From NCBI GenBank assembly GCA_024231905.1, contig JAAEQC010000165.1, forward strand, positions 51,463 to 115,462: 64,000 bases of DNA, read 5' to 3'. Below the pieces are notes generated by a model. That model made no database searches. It was not told the DNA's origin and worked only from the letters and a program-made list of their open reading frames with translations. The translations under genes and the position numbers were made by a program. Shown here in pieces: positions 26,257 through 35,080 of this stretch. Source of the DNA: a bacterium. GTDB taxonomy: Bacteria > Krumholzibacteriota > Krumholzibacteriia > LZORAL124-64-63. Each line of letters begins with the position of its first letter. Position 1 is the stretch's first letter.

Positions 26257-27111
26257 TTATCGTGAGCTCAACTGGCGTCGGTGGATATCTCTGTAGACCA
26301 TCGCCTGCTTGCGGCGCATCCAGATCATGGCGAACAGGGCCAGCAGCAGGATCGACCCGGCGAAGCCGCCGGCGAGCACCAGTTGTCCGTGGTGGCTCTC
26401 CGCTTCGACGACCTGGTCCGCGTTCAGCTTTTCCAGGAATGCGGTCAACGCGAAGACCTCGTCCTCCGTCAGGGGACGATCGGCATAAGCCTGTTCCATC
26501 ACCGGGAAGGGCGGGTTGGCCAGAATCGCCTGCACTCCGGGAGCCGGCATCCGGGAAACGACCGCGGTGAGGTCCACGGCCAGGGCGCCGCCGCCCTGGA
26601 TATCCTTCGCGTTGGCGTGGTGGCAGGAGCTGCATGACGGTCCGCCGCCCTGCAACCGCTCGGTGCCCTGGAAGAGAGCCGCGCCTCGCGCCAGATCCGC
26701 TTCCGTCGCGGTCTCCAGCGGTGTGGGCAGGACCTCGCTGACTGCAGCGGGATCGCCGGCGGCCGCCTCGATGTAGCGTATCACCGTCATGACTTCGCTG
26801 CGGCTCAGCGGATTGTCCGGCATGATCAATTTGTTGAACTGCTCGAACATGGCCGCGGCGTCCGGATCGCCCGACTTGATCACCGTCTGCGACGACTGCA
26901 CGAAGGGGATGATCCACTCCACGGACCGTCTCTGGCTGACACCCGCCAGGTCCGGTCCCACGAGCTTGCCCTGGCCGACGGTATGGCAGGCTTTGCAGAT
27001 GCGGTTGAAGATCGCCTCGCCGGATTCCTGGGCCAGAGCCGAACCAAACATGAAGATCCCGATGGACACGATTAGCGGCGCGATAATTCGACAGGTCCTG
27101 CCTCGGAGCAT
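26257..27111 (-). CDS. Membrane-anchored diheme cytochrome c of nar operon
   Basis: 284 residues from ATG 27111; the track's longer start adds an unlikely leader. A signal or anchor sequence is followed by two class I-like c domains with 'CKACH' and 'CSSCH', each with downstream Met candidates ('[13 protein letters not shown]', '[20 protein letters not shown]'). A C-terminal TM helix ('[21 protein letters not shown]') ends in a basic tail. It is the first gene of the nar operon, 70 bp before narG, a position comparable to the NarC cytochrome of Thermus. It may link NarGHI to periplasmic carriers such as those reduced by the ACIII encoded next door. Confidence 0.85.
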   Translation of the reverse strand: MLRGRTCRIIAPLIVSIGIFMFGSALAQESGEAIFNRICKACHTVGQGKLVGPDLAGVSQRRSVEWIIPFVQSSQTVIKSGDPDAAAMFEQFNKLIMPDNPLSRSEVMTVIRYIEAAAGDPAAVSEVLPTPLETATEADLARGAALFQGTERLQGGGPSCSSCHHANAKDIQGGGALAVDLTAVVSRMPAPGVQAILANPPFPVMEQAYADRPLTEDEVFALTAFLEKLNADQVVEAESHHGQLVLAGGFAGSILLLALFAMIWMRRKQAMVYRDIHRRQLSSR

Positions 27112-27156
27112 GGAAACAACCTTTTCTGCGGTTTGAGTCGTGGCGAGAGGAAATGC

Positions 27157-27173
27157 CATACTGGCCCAGTATG
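27157..27173. promoter_or_regulatory. Perfect 17-bp palindrome, probable operator of the nar operon
   Basis: CATACTGG-C-CCAGTATG is fully symmetric about 27165. It lies 46 bp before the first codon of the diheme cytochrome gene and just downstream of the predicted promoter, centred near +13. That position suits a repressor. The sequence is not the FNR/NnrR consensus (TTGAT-N4-ATCAA) or a NarL heptamer pair. Confidence 0.5.
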
Positions 27174-27184
27174 AATTGAGACGG

Positions 27185-27214
27185 ATTCTGCCCGATCACC
27201 GGGGCCCGCGTCAA
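27185..27214 (-). promoter_or_regulatory. Sigma-70-like promoter of the cytochrome-narGHJI-narK operon
   Basis: Read on the minus strand, TTGACG (27214-27209) and CAGAAT (27190-27185) are separated by 18 bp. The predicted transcript start is about 27178, giving a ~67-nt leader that contains the palindrome. Confidence 0.5.
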
Positions 27215-27391
27215 GAGCAAAAAGGATTAAAAGGTCCTATTTTACGGGATTCCATATCGTCGGCTATACTGGACGACCACACTCGATATCGCCTCGCACG
27301 ATACTGCAAAAAGTGGCATATCGGTTTATATGTGTGAGTGTGATAGTCTCAGATCCGAGACTACTCCGTGTCGACTCCCGGGAGGTCCGCC

Positions 27392-28084
27392 ATGCCCCGC
27401 ACACCGACCATATGCTTGACGTTCTTGATCCTGGGACTGATCGCAGCCCCGGCAACCCTGGCCGACGAGTGCCAGGACTGTCACCGCTCATCCGTCTTCA
27501 AGGTGAGGTACAAGGCTCTTTACGATCATCATGTGGGCTATGAGACGTCGGTTCACGGGCTGGCGGGTCTGTCCTGTGTGGATTGCCACGGCGGAGATCC
27601 GGAGACCAAGGACAAGGATGTCGCCCACATCGGGGTTCGCGAGCGGGTCGGGGATTCACAAACGCCGACCACCTGCGGTCGCTGCCATGACATGCAGTTC
27701 GAGGCCTTCGTCGACAGCGACCACTACCAGGCCACGGCGGACGATCGGAATGCCCTGAATTGCGTCACCTGCCACGGTTCGATGGAGATGGACGTGACCT
27801 TCGTCGGCAGAATCCACCGCAGATGCATGAAATGCCACGACAAAAGCGACGATCCGCACAGCGTGGACGTGCTGGCGGACGAACTCTTGAGCCGGATCAA
27901 CGTGATCGCGGGATACCACAGCGAGGTCAGATCCGCCGCGCCCGGCCCGGCGGACCTCGCGACGATCGACGAGACGTTCGACCGCCTGGTTCGCCAATGG
28001 CACGGCATGGATCTGGAAGCGGCCGTCGCCACTTCCCGGGAATTGCTGGAGATGCTGCGTGAAGCGCGGAACAGGACACCGTAG
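27392..28084 (+). CDS. Exported pentaheme c-type cytochrome
   Basis: 230 residues from ATG 27392 after GGGAGG; the track start at 27368 adds eight residues. A signal peptide ('TICLTFLILGLIAAPATLA') precedes five CxxCH motifs: CQDCH, CVDCH, CGRCH, CVTCH and CMKCH. The last ~70 residues are helical and heme-free. The gene is divergent from the nar operon and converges on the ACIII/oxidase operon, between the two respiratory clusters. A periplasmic electron-transfer role is likely. I cannot place it in a named subfamily such as NapC or NrfH; it has no N-terminal membrane anchor beyond the signal peptide. Confidence 0.8.
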   Translation: MPRTPTICLTFLILGLIAAPATLADECQDCHRSSVFKVRYKALYDHHVGYETSVHGLAGLSCVDCHGGDPETKDKDVAHIGVRERVGDSQTPTTCGRCHDMQFEAFVDSDHYQATADDRNALNCVTCHGSMEMDVTFVGRIHRRCMKCHDKSDDPHSVDVLADELLSRINVIAGYHSEVRSAAPGPADLATIDETFDRLVRQWHGMDLEAAVATSRELLEMLREARNRTP

Positions 28085-28130
28085 GAACCGGCGTGTCGTG
28101 AACGAGGAGGGAGACGTATCCTGCGTTCCG

Positions 28131-29717
28131 TTAATAGCGGTATGCACCCTCGATCTCGGGGGGCGTCTCGAAGTTCTTCTCCGGCGGCGGCGAGTCCGTC
28201 CGCCACTCCAGAGTGCCGGCGCCCCAGGGGTTGGCTTCGGCTTTCCGCCCGCTCCAGGTCGAAGCGTAGAGATTGCCTGCAACGACCCCCATCCCGAGAG
28301 TAGCGATCAGCCAGCCCAAGGCCGACAACTCGCTCAGACCCGCGGGACCATCCACGAAAGCGATCATGTCCTGGGCCACGCCCTGGGTACCCATGATCAG
28401 CCGCGGAATCAGCGCCAGGTTCAGGCCGATGATGGCGAAAATGCCACCGATCCGCGCGACTTCCCGCGAATACTCCACTCCCACCATCTTGGGCCACCAG
28501 TAGTGCAGTCCGGCCAACAGCGCGAATACGGCACCGCCCCAGACCAGGTAGTCCAGCTGGGTGGAAACGAACATGGTCGTGCCCAGATAAGCGCCCGGCG
28601 CCGGACTGGCCAGGAACACCCCCATCAGGCAGACAATGCCGCCATGGAGCAGGAAGCCGACCATGAACGTGTCGGGGCCGTCACCAGCGATGGACCCCTG
28701 GTTCATGGTTGCCAGCAGGCCGTAGGTCAGCAGCGCCACCGGCACCGCGGTCAACAAGCTGATGGCGGAGAACACCAGCGTCGTCGTCGGGTCCTGGCCC
28801 TGGCCCTGGCCGGCCAGATAGACGCCCCAGGTCAGGAAACTCAAGCCCAGGAGGGTGATCATCGCACCAACGACCATGCGGTAACCGACAACAGCTCGTC
28901 GGCTGATCCCCGCCACGACCTCGAACACGACACCCATTCCCGGTAGCAGCGCGAAGAAGACCGACGGTGTGACCAGGAACCAGAAATAGTCGGTCCACAA
29001 TCCTGGGTTCAGGGCGAACAGACCCACGTCGCCGGCGCGGGAGGCGGCCAGGTAGGCGATCACGACGCCGAACAGAACGCCAACGGCAATCAGCATGTAG
29101 CTGGTCAAGTACAGGGACCAGGCCATGATCGGCATGTCGAAGAAACCCATGCCCGGTGCCCGCTTGTAGTGCACGGTCACGAAGATATTGATCCCCGTCA
29201 GAAACCAACTCAAGGTCGCGCAGAACAATCCCGCGGCCACGAGGATAAAAGATCCCGGGTCGGTGCTGCTCAGGGGCGCAGCCAGGGTCCAGCCCGTGGC
29301 AATGGGTCCGGTGAACATGGAGACCAGGATCAGGACCAGGCCGATCACGTAGAATCGCAGGCTGAAGCGCGACAGGGCGGGCAGGGCCATGTTGCGGGCG
29401 CCGAGTTGCATGGGCAACAGGAAAAAGCCGAACACCGAAGGCAACGCCGGCACCAGGAACAGGAAGAGCAGCAGCAGGCGGTGGTACGTCGTGGCCTCGA
29501 AGATGAATCGAGGCTCCAATCCGCGGCCTCCGAGAGACTTCGCGACCGGGAACACCCCGGAGAGCGACCCCACCAGGAGGGCGAACACCGTCCAGCCCAG
29601 GAACATCAGTCCGATCTTCTTGTGGTCGCACGTGGAGAACCACTCCCCCAGACCGCGCTTGTCCGCGAGATAGCTGGGTTGCGTTTCGGCGGCAGTTGTC
29701 CGGGTGCCGACACTCAT
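28131..29717 (-). CDS. Heme-copper oxidase subunit I homologue lacking catalytic ligands
   Basis: 528 residues and 12 TM helices. The CoxA/CtaD scaffold is clear: 'DHKKIGLMFLG', 'LPMQLGARNMALPALSRFS', 'RAPGMGFFDMPIMAWSL', 'YGLLATMNQGSI' and 'GAVFALLAGLHYWWPKMVG'. The active site is gone. TM2 keeps a His ('TTYHRLLLL'). TM6 'GHPEVY' is 'VTPSVF' (CuB His and cross-link Tyr lost). TM7 'WAHHM' is 'WGVYL' (both CuB His lost). TM10 'VAHFHYV' is 'VSTQLDYL' (heme a3 and low-spin heme His lost). It cannot bind the binuclear centre as known oxidases do. Its start lies just past the subunit II stop, and it is the last gene of the ACIII operon. Confidence 0.9.
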   Translation of the reverse strand: MSVGTRTTAAETQPSYLADKRGLGEWFSTCDHKKIGLMFLGWTVFALLVGSLSGVFPVAKSLGGRGLEPRFIFEATTYHRLLLLFLFLVPALPSVFGFFLLPMQLGARNMALPALSRFSLRFYVIGLVLILVSMFTGPIATGWTLAAPLSSTDPGSFILVAAGLFCATLSWFLTGINIFVTVHYKRAPGMGFFDMPIMAWSLYLTSYMLIAVGVLFGVVIAYLAASRAGDVGLFALNPGLWTDYFWFLVTPSVFFALLPGMGVVFEVVAGISRRAVVGYRMVVGAMITLLGLSFLTWGVYLAGQGQGQDPTTTLVFSAISLLTAVPVALLTYGLLATMNQGSIAGDGPDTFMVGFLLHGGIVCLMGVFLASPAPGAYLGTTMFVSTQLDYLVWGGAVFALLAGLHYWWPKMVGVEYSREVARIGGIFAIIGLNLALIPRLIMGTQGVAQDMIAFVDGPAGLSELSALGWLIATLGMGVVAGNLYASTWSGRKAEANPWGAGTLEWRTDSPPPEKNFETPPEIEGAYRY

Positions 29718-30704
29718 CTAGTTCTCCTCCTGGGCATCGGGGGCAGCCCCACCCTTGCTGGACAAGGTCTTGAACCAGGCCGTGATCGCTTCGATCTCGC
29801 GGTCGTCGATGATGCCGGTAAACGAAGCCATGATCGGTTGGTAGCCCGCGATGACCGAGATATTCGGCTCGAGGATGGACTGACGGATATAGGCGTCATC
29901 CGCCAGGACGCGTGCACCTTCGATGGTGTCGAACTCGTACCCGTAGAGGTCCTTGAACGAGGGGCCTACCAGCTTCGTGCCATCCACGGAGTGGCATGCG
30001 GCGCAACCATGGCGCGTGTACAGCAATTCGCCGACCTCCACCAAGGTGCGGCCCTTGAAGATGTCCGACACCTCCTCCATCCAGGCTCCGAAGTCCACCG
30101 GCGCATGGGCCACGAGTTCCGACCTCATGTCGGCGAAACCGTCGCCGCTGAAAGTATTGCTCTGCAGGGCGTAGGTGCCCGGTGTGGTGACCTCGAACCA
30201 AGCCTGGACCTCCCGACCGGGCACGGCCGCCTTGTTGACGCGCAGGGCGGGCACGGCCAGGCTGTGGGATACATCGGTGCTCCCGAGGTTCAATCGGATC
30301 GGGCGACCCACCGGCACGTGCAGCGTGTCGGCGACGTGGCCGTTGGGATAGGTGAATTCCCAGGCCCATTGGCTGGCCGTCACGTCGATCTCGAAGGCGC
30401 CCCAGGGTGGAGTCGTCTGGTTGATGAAACCGGGCAAACCGGTGATGAAACCGAAAAGCGCCAGACCCATGGCCGCGGCCACCCACAGGGTCACGAATAC
30501 CGGATTGGGGCGCCCGGTGACGGCCCCCAACTGGTCACGGTCCTGCCGGCGATAGACCCGCAACTGGATCAGGACCAGCCCCATGAACAGAGCCAGGAAG
30601 CACACGGCCGCGAAGTAGATCCAGTAGAAGGGCTCGTCCACACTCGCAGCATGAGTCGAGGCCGCTTCCGGGAACCAAGTGGATAGAAGGGCGCTGCCGG
30701 TCAA
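29718..30704 (-). CDS. Oxidase subunit II homologue with c-heme domain but no CuA site
   Basis: 328 residues: two N-terminal TM helices, a cupredoxin domain (~130-220) and a C-terminal cytochrome c domain with 'CAACH' (~240-325), the caa3-type layout. Of the six CuA ligands, the first His remains ('DVSHSLAVPALRV') and so does the Met. The 'CAEYCGTGHSGM' loop reads 'SNTFSGDGFADM', so both Cys are Ser, the Glu is Thr and the second His is Phe. The CuA centre cannot form, whereas the c heme, with Met candidates 'PIMASFTGIIDDREI', looks intact. It probably hands ACIII electrons to a soluble cytochrome or to NarGHI-linked carriers. Confidence 0.9.
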   Translation of the reverse strand: MTGSALLSTWFPEAASTHAASVDEPFYWIYFAAVCFLALFMGLVLIQLRVYRRQDRDQLGAVTGRPNPVFVTLWVAAAMGLALFGFITGLPGFINQTTPPWGAFEIDVTASQWAWEFTYPNGHVADTLHVPVGRPIRLNLGSTDVSHSLAVPALRVNKAAVPGREVQAWFEVTTPGTYALQSNTFSGDGFADMRSELVAHAPVDFGAWMEEVSDIFKGRTLVEVGELLYTRHGCAACHSVDGTKLVGPSFKDLYGYEFDTIEGARVLADDAYIRQSILEPNISVIAGYQPIMASFTGIIDDREIEAITAWFKTLSSKGGAAPDAQEEN

Positions 30705-30743
30705 ACCAATACCTCTTTCGTGCCGCCGTCAGGCGGACAGTTC

Positions 30744-31061
30744 CTATTCGGCCGCATCCGCCTGCTGAGCCACGAACCGGTCTACCGCGTCTTCGACCGG
30801 CATGCACAGCGTGCCCTGATCCTCGTTCAGCCAGCGGGTCCGCTCGTTCAGGATCGCTTGCTGTTCGGCGCGGTATTCAGCCACCTGCTCGTCGGAAGTG
30901 TCATAGATCTTGGCGACGGACTCCTGGGCCTGCATGGCCGTGAATCCGCCCCGCAGAAACAGGGAAATGGCGTAGACGAACAGGATCGCCGCCACGGCGC
31001 CGAGAACGACGACCGGCGTATCGAATCCCGATCTGTTGTTTCCAGCCGAAGCCATGGTCAT
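30744..31061 (-). CDS. Small one-TM protein of the ACIII/oxidase operon
   Basis: 105 residues with one TM helix (~15-37, 'PVVVLGAVAAILFVYAISLFL') and a charged, mostly helical tail that ends 'CMPVEDAVDRFVAQQ'. Small proteins with a similar 'hydrophobic helix plus (I/M)P(I/V)(D/E)xAM' ending occur in ACIII operons of other bacteria, which is recalled family knowledge and not shown here. It sits between actF and subunit II, where subunit IV or a small accessory subunit might be expected. No enzymatic motif is visible. Confidence 0.65.
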   Translation of the reverse strand: MTMASAGNNRSGFDTPVVVLGAVAAILFVYAISLFLRGGFTAMQAQESVAKIYDTSDEQVAEYRAEQQAILNERTRWLNEDQGTLCMPVEDAVDRFVAQQADAAE

Positions 31062-31077
31062 CTCCAGGTTCTTTCGG

Positions 31078-32286
31078 TTATGCGTTCTCGAAGCGCAGCG
31101 AATCGTCCAACCGCGGGTCTTTCATCGGCACCAGCGAGCGGCCCATGGCCAGCCGGGTGATCGCGGCCAGCCAAGTGCCTCCGATGCCGAAGAAGAGGGT
31201 CACGTCCATGGGGCTGAACACGAAGTCGTGGCTGTATTCGGGCATGACCACCCAATACAGGTTGATCCACTGGGCGACGACGATCCACGCGGCCCAGAAG
31301 GCCAGCATCTTGCGATTGCGCTTGGCGTAGCGCGAGATCAGTCCCGCAAACGGCAGCAGGAAGGCCGCGAACAGCACGACCATTCCCACCTTGCCCCAGC
31401 CCTGTCCGCTGCGCAGGAGGTACCAGCCCGTCTCCTCGGGGATGTTCGCGTACCAGTAGAGCATGTACTGGCTGAAGGCGATATAGGCCCAGAAGAAGGT
31501 GAAGGCGAACATCAGCTTGCCGTAGTCGTGAAAGTGCTCGGGGCTGACGATATGGGTCAGGCGGCCGGTCTTCTGCAGGCCCATGGTGACCAGAGTCAGC
31601 ACGGCGAAGAAACTCACGAGGCCGCCGGCCCAGAAGTAGACGCCGAAGATGGTGCTGAACCAGATGTAGTCCACGCTCATCAGCAGGTCCATGCCGGCCA
31701 ACGAAACCGACAATGCGTACACCAGCAGGGCGAAGCCGCTGAAGTTCTCCAGCTTGTGCGTGTGCCGCAGATCGCCGGTGGCGTCCTGGGCCAAGGACCT
31801 CCGCCAGAAGGTGAAGCTCAACCAGGTCCACAATCCGAAATAGATGGCCCAGCGTATCGTGAACCACCTGGGGCTGAGGAAGGCCACCTTGTGAGCCAGC
31901 AGCGGGTCGCTCCCGGCCTCGGGCGCGGCCCAGCCGTAGATTCGGCCGGCCAAGACGACGACCGGAACGGCGAGCAGGGCCAGCACAGGTAGCGACGCGG
32001 CCATGACCTCCACCAATCGCCGGACCACGATGATCCAGCTGGCCTTGGTCACGTACTGGATGGGCAGGAAAAACAGTGCGCCCAGGGCGATGGCCAGGAA
32101 GAAGGCGAAATTCACCAGGTAGGAATAGCCGAAGTGGCGCAGGTCGTCGCCCTCGGCCAGACCCAGACCGATCGAAACCACCAGGCCGATCACGCCGACG
32201 GCGGCGCTGACGGCGAATACCTTGCCACCCAGACCGTCCAGCGTGGTCTTCGTGTCTTCTAGGCTGGGGACATGGTGATGAGCCAA
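31078..32286 (-). CDS. actF: Alternative complex III subunit ActF (NrfD-like)
   Basis: 402 residues with about ten TM helices. The sequence ('LLMSVDYIWFSTIFGVYFWAGG', 'FTFFWAYIAFSQYMLYWYANIPEET', 'YSHDFVFSPMDVTLFFGIGG') matches ActF, the shorter NrfD/PsrC-like membrane subunit of ACIII. With ActC it forms the membrane core; ActC is the main quinol-binding subunit in known structures. It sits after actE in canonical A-B-C-D-E-F order. Confidence 0.9.
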   Translation of the reverse strand: MAHHHVPSLEDTKTTLDGLGGKVFAVSAAVGVIGLVVSIGLGLAEGDDLRHFGYSYLVNFAFFLAIALGALFFLPIQYVTKASWIIVVRRLVEVMAASLPVLALLAVPVVVLAGRIYGWAAPEAGSDPLLAHKVAFLSPRWFTIRWAIYFGLWTWLSFTFWRRSLAQDATGDLRHTHKLENFSGFALLVYALSVSLAGMDLLMSVDYIWFSTIFGVYFWAGGLVSFFAVLTLVTMGLQKTGRLTHIVSPEHFHDYGKLMFAFTFFWAYIAFSQYMLYWYANIPEETGWYLLRSGQGWGKVGMVVLFAAFLLPFAGLISRYAKRNRKMLAFWAAWIVVAQWINLYWVVMPEYSHDFVFSPMDVTLFFGIGGTWLAAITRLAMGRSLVPMKDPRLDDSLRFENA

Positions 32287-32336
32287 GTCAGATTCTCCAT
32301 GCTTGGCCGGCCCGGGGCCGGCGTCCTGAATCCCGT

Positions 32337-33008
32337 CTACTCTGCGGACCGTACAGCGGCGTTTCCCAGTCGTGCCTTCGCTTCCGCGGTCACGTCGTCG
32401 ATGGTCGCGTTGCGCGAAAGCTGCAACACCCGCACCCAGGCCGTGACAGCCCAGCGATCCGCGGGCGAAATCTGCGTCCCGTAGGCCGGCATGTTTCTGA
32501 TTCCGAGATTGATCGAATTGTAGATGTGCCCGACCGGCCTGCCGACGACCGTCTCGCTGGTCAGGTCCGAGGGCGGCGTCCAGGTGCCCTCGGCCAGGGC
32601 CGCGGCTCGCCGGTGGACGAGGCCGTCGCCGTTACCGGCGCTGCCGTGGCAAGGTGCGCAGTGGATCTCGTAGCGATCGCGGCCGCGCATCACCACTTCG
32701 CGGGTGATCTCCAGGGGGAAGTCCTCCACGTAGACGGTGTCGGGGCCCGTCGTGCCGCGGAAGTAGGCGTCGTCTTCATCCAACCTTCCACGAGCCACGG
32801 TGCCCGCGGGGTGCTGCCGCGACGCCCGGCCGTCGGCGAAGAACGGATTCTCGGCCTGCGCCCTGAAGTAGAACTGCTGATCCATGTCGTGCACGATCTG
32901 CAGGCGCGGTCGGCTCTTGCCCTCGTGCCGTGCCTTGTACAACAAGCCCATCGGGATCAGACTCAGCGCCACGATAATCAGCAGGATGATGATGATGGGA
33001 CGGGGCAT
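32337..33008 (-). CDS. actE: Alternative complex III subunit ActE (monoheme c)
   Basis: 223 residues with an N-terminal TM or signal anchor ('IIIILLIIVALSLIPMGLLY') and one class I c-type domain with 'CAPCHGSAGNGDG' and the distal Met in 'GIRNMPAYGTQISPADRW'. ActE passes electrons from the pentaheme ActA towards the acceptor cytochrome or oxidase. Its start is three bases from the actD stop. Confidence 0.9.
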   Translation of the reverse strand: MPRPIIIILLIIVALSLIPMGLLYKARHEGKSRPRLQIVHDMDQQFYFRAQAENPFFADGRASRQHPAGTVARGRLDEDDAYFRGTTGPDTVYVEDFPLEITREVVMRGRDRYEIHCAPCHGSAGNGDGLVHRRAAALAEGTWTPPSDLTSETVVGRPVGHIYNSINLGIRNMPAYGTQISPADRWAVTAWVRVLQLSRNATIDDVTAEAKARLGNAAVRSAE

Positions 33009-33011
33009 CGA

Positions 33012-33572
33012 TCAGTCCTCCGCACTTTCTTTGACTTCTTCGACCTCTGAACCGCCCAGCGATGCCAGGAATGCGCTCGTCTCGTGCAGTCGGAAACGGG
33101 GGTCCCTCGCTTCGATGACGATGAAGAAGCGATCCTGGGTCGCCCGCAAGAAACGCCGGTTGGCGAACAGCGGGTGATGCCACTTGGGCATACCGTTCAG
33201 CCCCCACATGCCGAAGAACGCGGCGAACGCGCTGAAGAGCACCGTCAGCTCGAACATCACCGGGATGTTGGCCGGGATGCCGAACAGGGGTTTCCCGGAG
33301 ATCACGAATGGGTAGTCCACCGCGTTCATCCACCACTGCATGAGCGTGGCCAGGCCAAGACCGATCAGGCCACCGGCCAGAACCACGAAGGGCAGTTGCG
33401 TACCCCGGATCCCCATGGCCTCGTCCATGCCGTGGATCGGGAAGGGGGTGTGCACGTCCCAGTTCCGGTAACCGGCATCACGCACCTGCGCGGCCGCCTG
33501 CACCAGGACCGACGGGCTCTCGAACTCCGTGAGCAGGCCGTAGAGCCCGCTGATCTGCGTATCGGCAGCCAT
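33012..33572 (-). CDS. actD: Alternative complex III subunit ActD
   Basis: 186 residues from ATG 33572, overlapping the actC stop; the 586-aa track ORF that contains it is out of frame upstream. 'YGLLTEFESPSVLVQAAAQVRDAGYRNWDVHTPFPIHGMDEAMGI' is the typical ActD opening (DUF3341). Two TM helices and 'HHPLFANRRFLRATQDRFFIVIEARDP' follow. ActD lies on the cytoplasmic side of the membrane core in known ACIII structures. Confidence 0.92.
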   Translation of the reverse strand: MAADTQISGLYGLLTEFESPSVLVQAAAQVRDAGYRNWDVHTPFPIHGMDEAMGIRGTQLPFVVLAGGLIGLGLATLMQWWMNAVDYPFVISGKPLFGIPANIPVMFELTVLFSAFAAFFGMWGLNGMPKWHHPLFANRRFLRATQDRFFIVIEARDPRFRLHETSAFLASLGGSEVEEVKESAED

Positions 33573-35032
33573 CAGGCACCTCCTCCTTCCGGCGAAGCCG
33601 CGGGGATGTCTCCGTGGTAATCGCCCACGGCGCGCCGTTCGCCGCTGTGGGCGTCGGCGATGGGCATGACCGTCTTGACCTCGGCCATGGCTACCATGGG
33701 CAGGAAACGGATGAACAGCAGTACCAGGGTGAAGAAGAGCCCGAAGCTGCCCACGAAGGTCAGGATGTCCACGACCGTAGGGTCGTAGTAGCCCCAACTC
33801 GAAGGCAGGAAGTCGCGGTGCAACGAAGTGACCGTGATCACGAAACGCTCGAACCACATGCCGATGTTCACGAAAATGTACATGGCCCACATGACCGGGA
33901 CGGTCGTGCGCACTTTCTTGATCCAGAAGAGCTGCGGCGTGATCACGTTGCAGCTGACCATGATCCAGTAGGCCCAGGAGTAGGGACCGAAGGCCCGGTT
34001 CACGAAGGCGAAGCTCTCGTTGGGATTGCCGCTGTACCAGGCGATGAAGAACTCGGTGGCGTAGGCGAAGCCCACCATGGAGCCCGTGGCCAGGATGATC
34101 TTGTTCATGTTCTCCAGGTGATGGAGCGTGATGAACTCCTTCAATCCGAACCACTGCCGCGCCGGGATCAGCAGCGTGCCGACCATGGCGAAACCTGAAA
34201 ACACGGCGCCGGCCACAAAATAGGGCGGGAAGATCGTCGTGTGCCAACCGGGGATCTGGGCGGTGGCGAAGTCGAACGACACCACCGAATGCACCGAAAG
34301 CACCAGGGGTGTGGCCAGTCCGGCCAGGATCAGGTAGGCCTTCTCGTAGCGATGCCAGTGGCGGTGGCTGCCCCGCCACCCCACGGCCAGGATCCCGTAG
34401 ATGATCTGTTGCATGCGTCCCCTGGCGCGGTCGCGCAGGGTCGCCAAGTCGGGCACCATGCCCGTGTACCAGAACAGCAGCGACACCGTGGCGTAGGTGC
34501 CGACGGCAAAGACATCCCATAGCAGCGGGCTGCGGAAATTGGGCCACATGGCCTGGTAGTTGGGTAGAGGGAAGAGCCAGTATACCACCCAGATACGCCC
34601 CACGTGAATGGCCGGGAAAATACCGGCGCAGATCACGGCGAAGATGGTCATGGCCTCGGCGAAACGGTTGATCGATGTCCGCCATTTCTGCCTGAGCAGG
34701 AAGAGGATGGCCGAGATGAGCGTGCCCGCGTGGCCGATGCCGACCCAGAACACGAAGTTCACGATGGCCCAACCCCAGCTCACGGGATTATTCAGGCCCC
34801 ACACGCCTACGCCTTTGATGAACAGGTAGCCTATCATCAGGAACAGGACGCCGGTAAGGCCGGCCGTGACCGTGAAGGCCACATACCAGGCTCTGGGAGT
34901 CTTCCGCTCCAGGACGATGTCCGAGACCTTCACCGTCAGGGACGTGAAATCGTTGTCCCCCAGGATCAACGCGTTGGGTCGCGTCGGATCGTCGACAGTG
35001 TTGTTCAAAGGGTCGTGGGCCGCTGGACTCAT
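33572..35032 (-). CDS. actC: Alternative complex III subunit ActC (NrfD-like, quinol-binding)
   Basis: 486 residues with ten TM helices. '[43 protein letters not shown]' contains the conserved NrfD-type His and Thr near the quinol pocket, and '[19 protein letters not shown]'-like blocks match ActC. It is the larger of the two NrfD subunits and is thought to hold the quinol oxidation site and a proton path. The gene overlaps actD by four bases. Confidence 0.93.
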   Translation of the reverse strand: MSPAAHDPLNNTVDDPTRPNALILGDNDFTSLTVKVSDIVLERKTPRAWYVAFTVTAGLTGVLFLMIGYLFIKGVGVWGLNNPVSWGWAIVNFVFWVGIGHAGTLISAILFLLRQKWRTSINRFAEAMTIFAVICAGIFPAIHVGRIWVVYWLFPLPNYQAMWPNFRSPLLWDVFAVGTYATVSLLFWYTGMVPDLATLRDRARGRMQQIIYGILAVGWRGSHRHWHRYEKAYLILAGLATPLVLSVHSVVSFDFATAQIPGWHTTIFPPYFVAGAVFSGFAMVGTLLIPARQWFGLKEFITLHHLENMNKIILATGSMVGFAYATEFFIAWYSGNPNESFAFVNRAFGPYSWAYWIMVSCNVITPQLFWIKKVRTTVPVMWAMYIFVNIGMWFERFVITVTSLHRDFLPSSWGYYDPTVVDILTFVGSFGLFFTLVLLFIRFLPMVAMAEVKTVMPIADAHSGERRAVGDYHGDIPAASPEGGGA

Positions 35033-35080
35033 TACTCGGGCTCCAGTTCCGTTATTACGCCGTCACGCTGGCGCTGCGCT

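Noticed and set aside
28131-29717. Subunit I homologue as a nitric oxide reductase (NorB) or NO dismutase
   Set aside because: NorB and Nod keep the heme histidines and the metal-site histidines; here almost all are missing, and the surrounding motifs are of the CoxA type.
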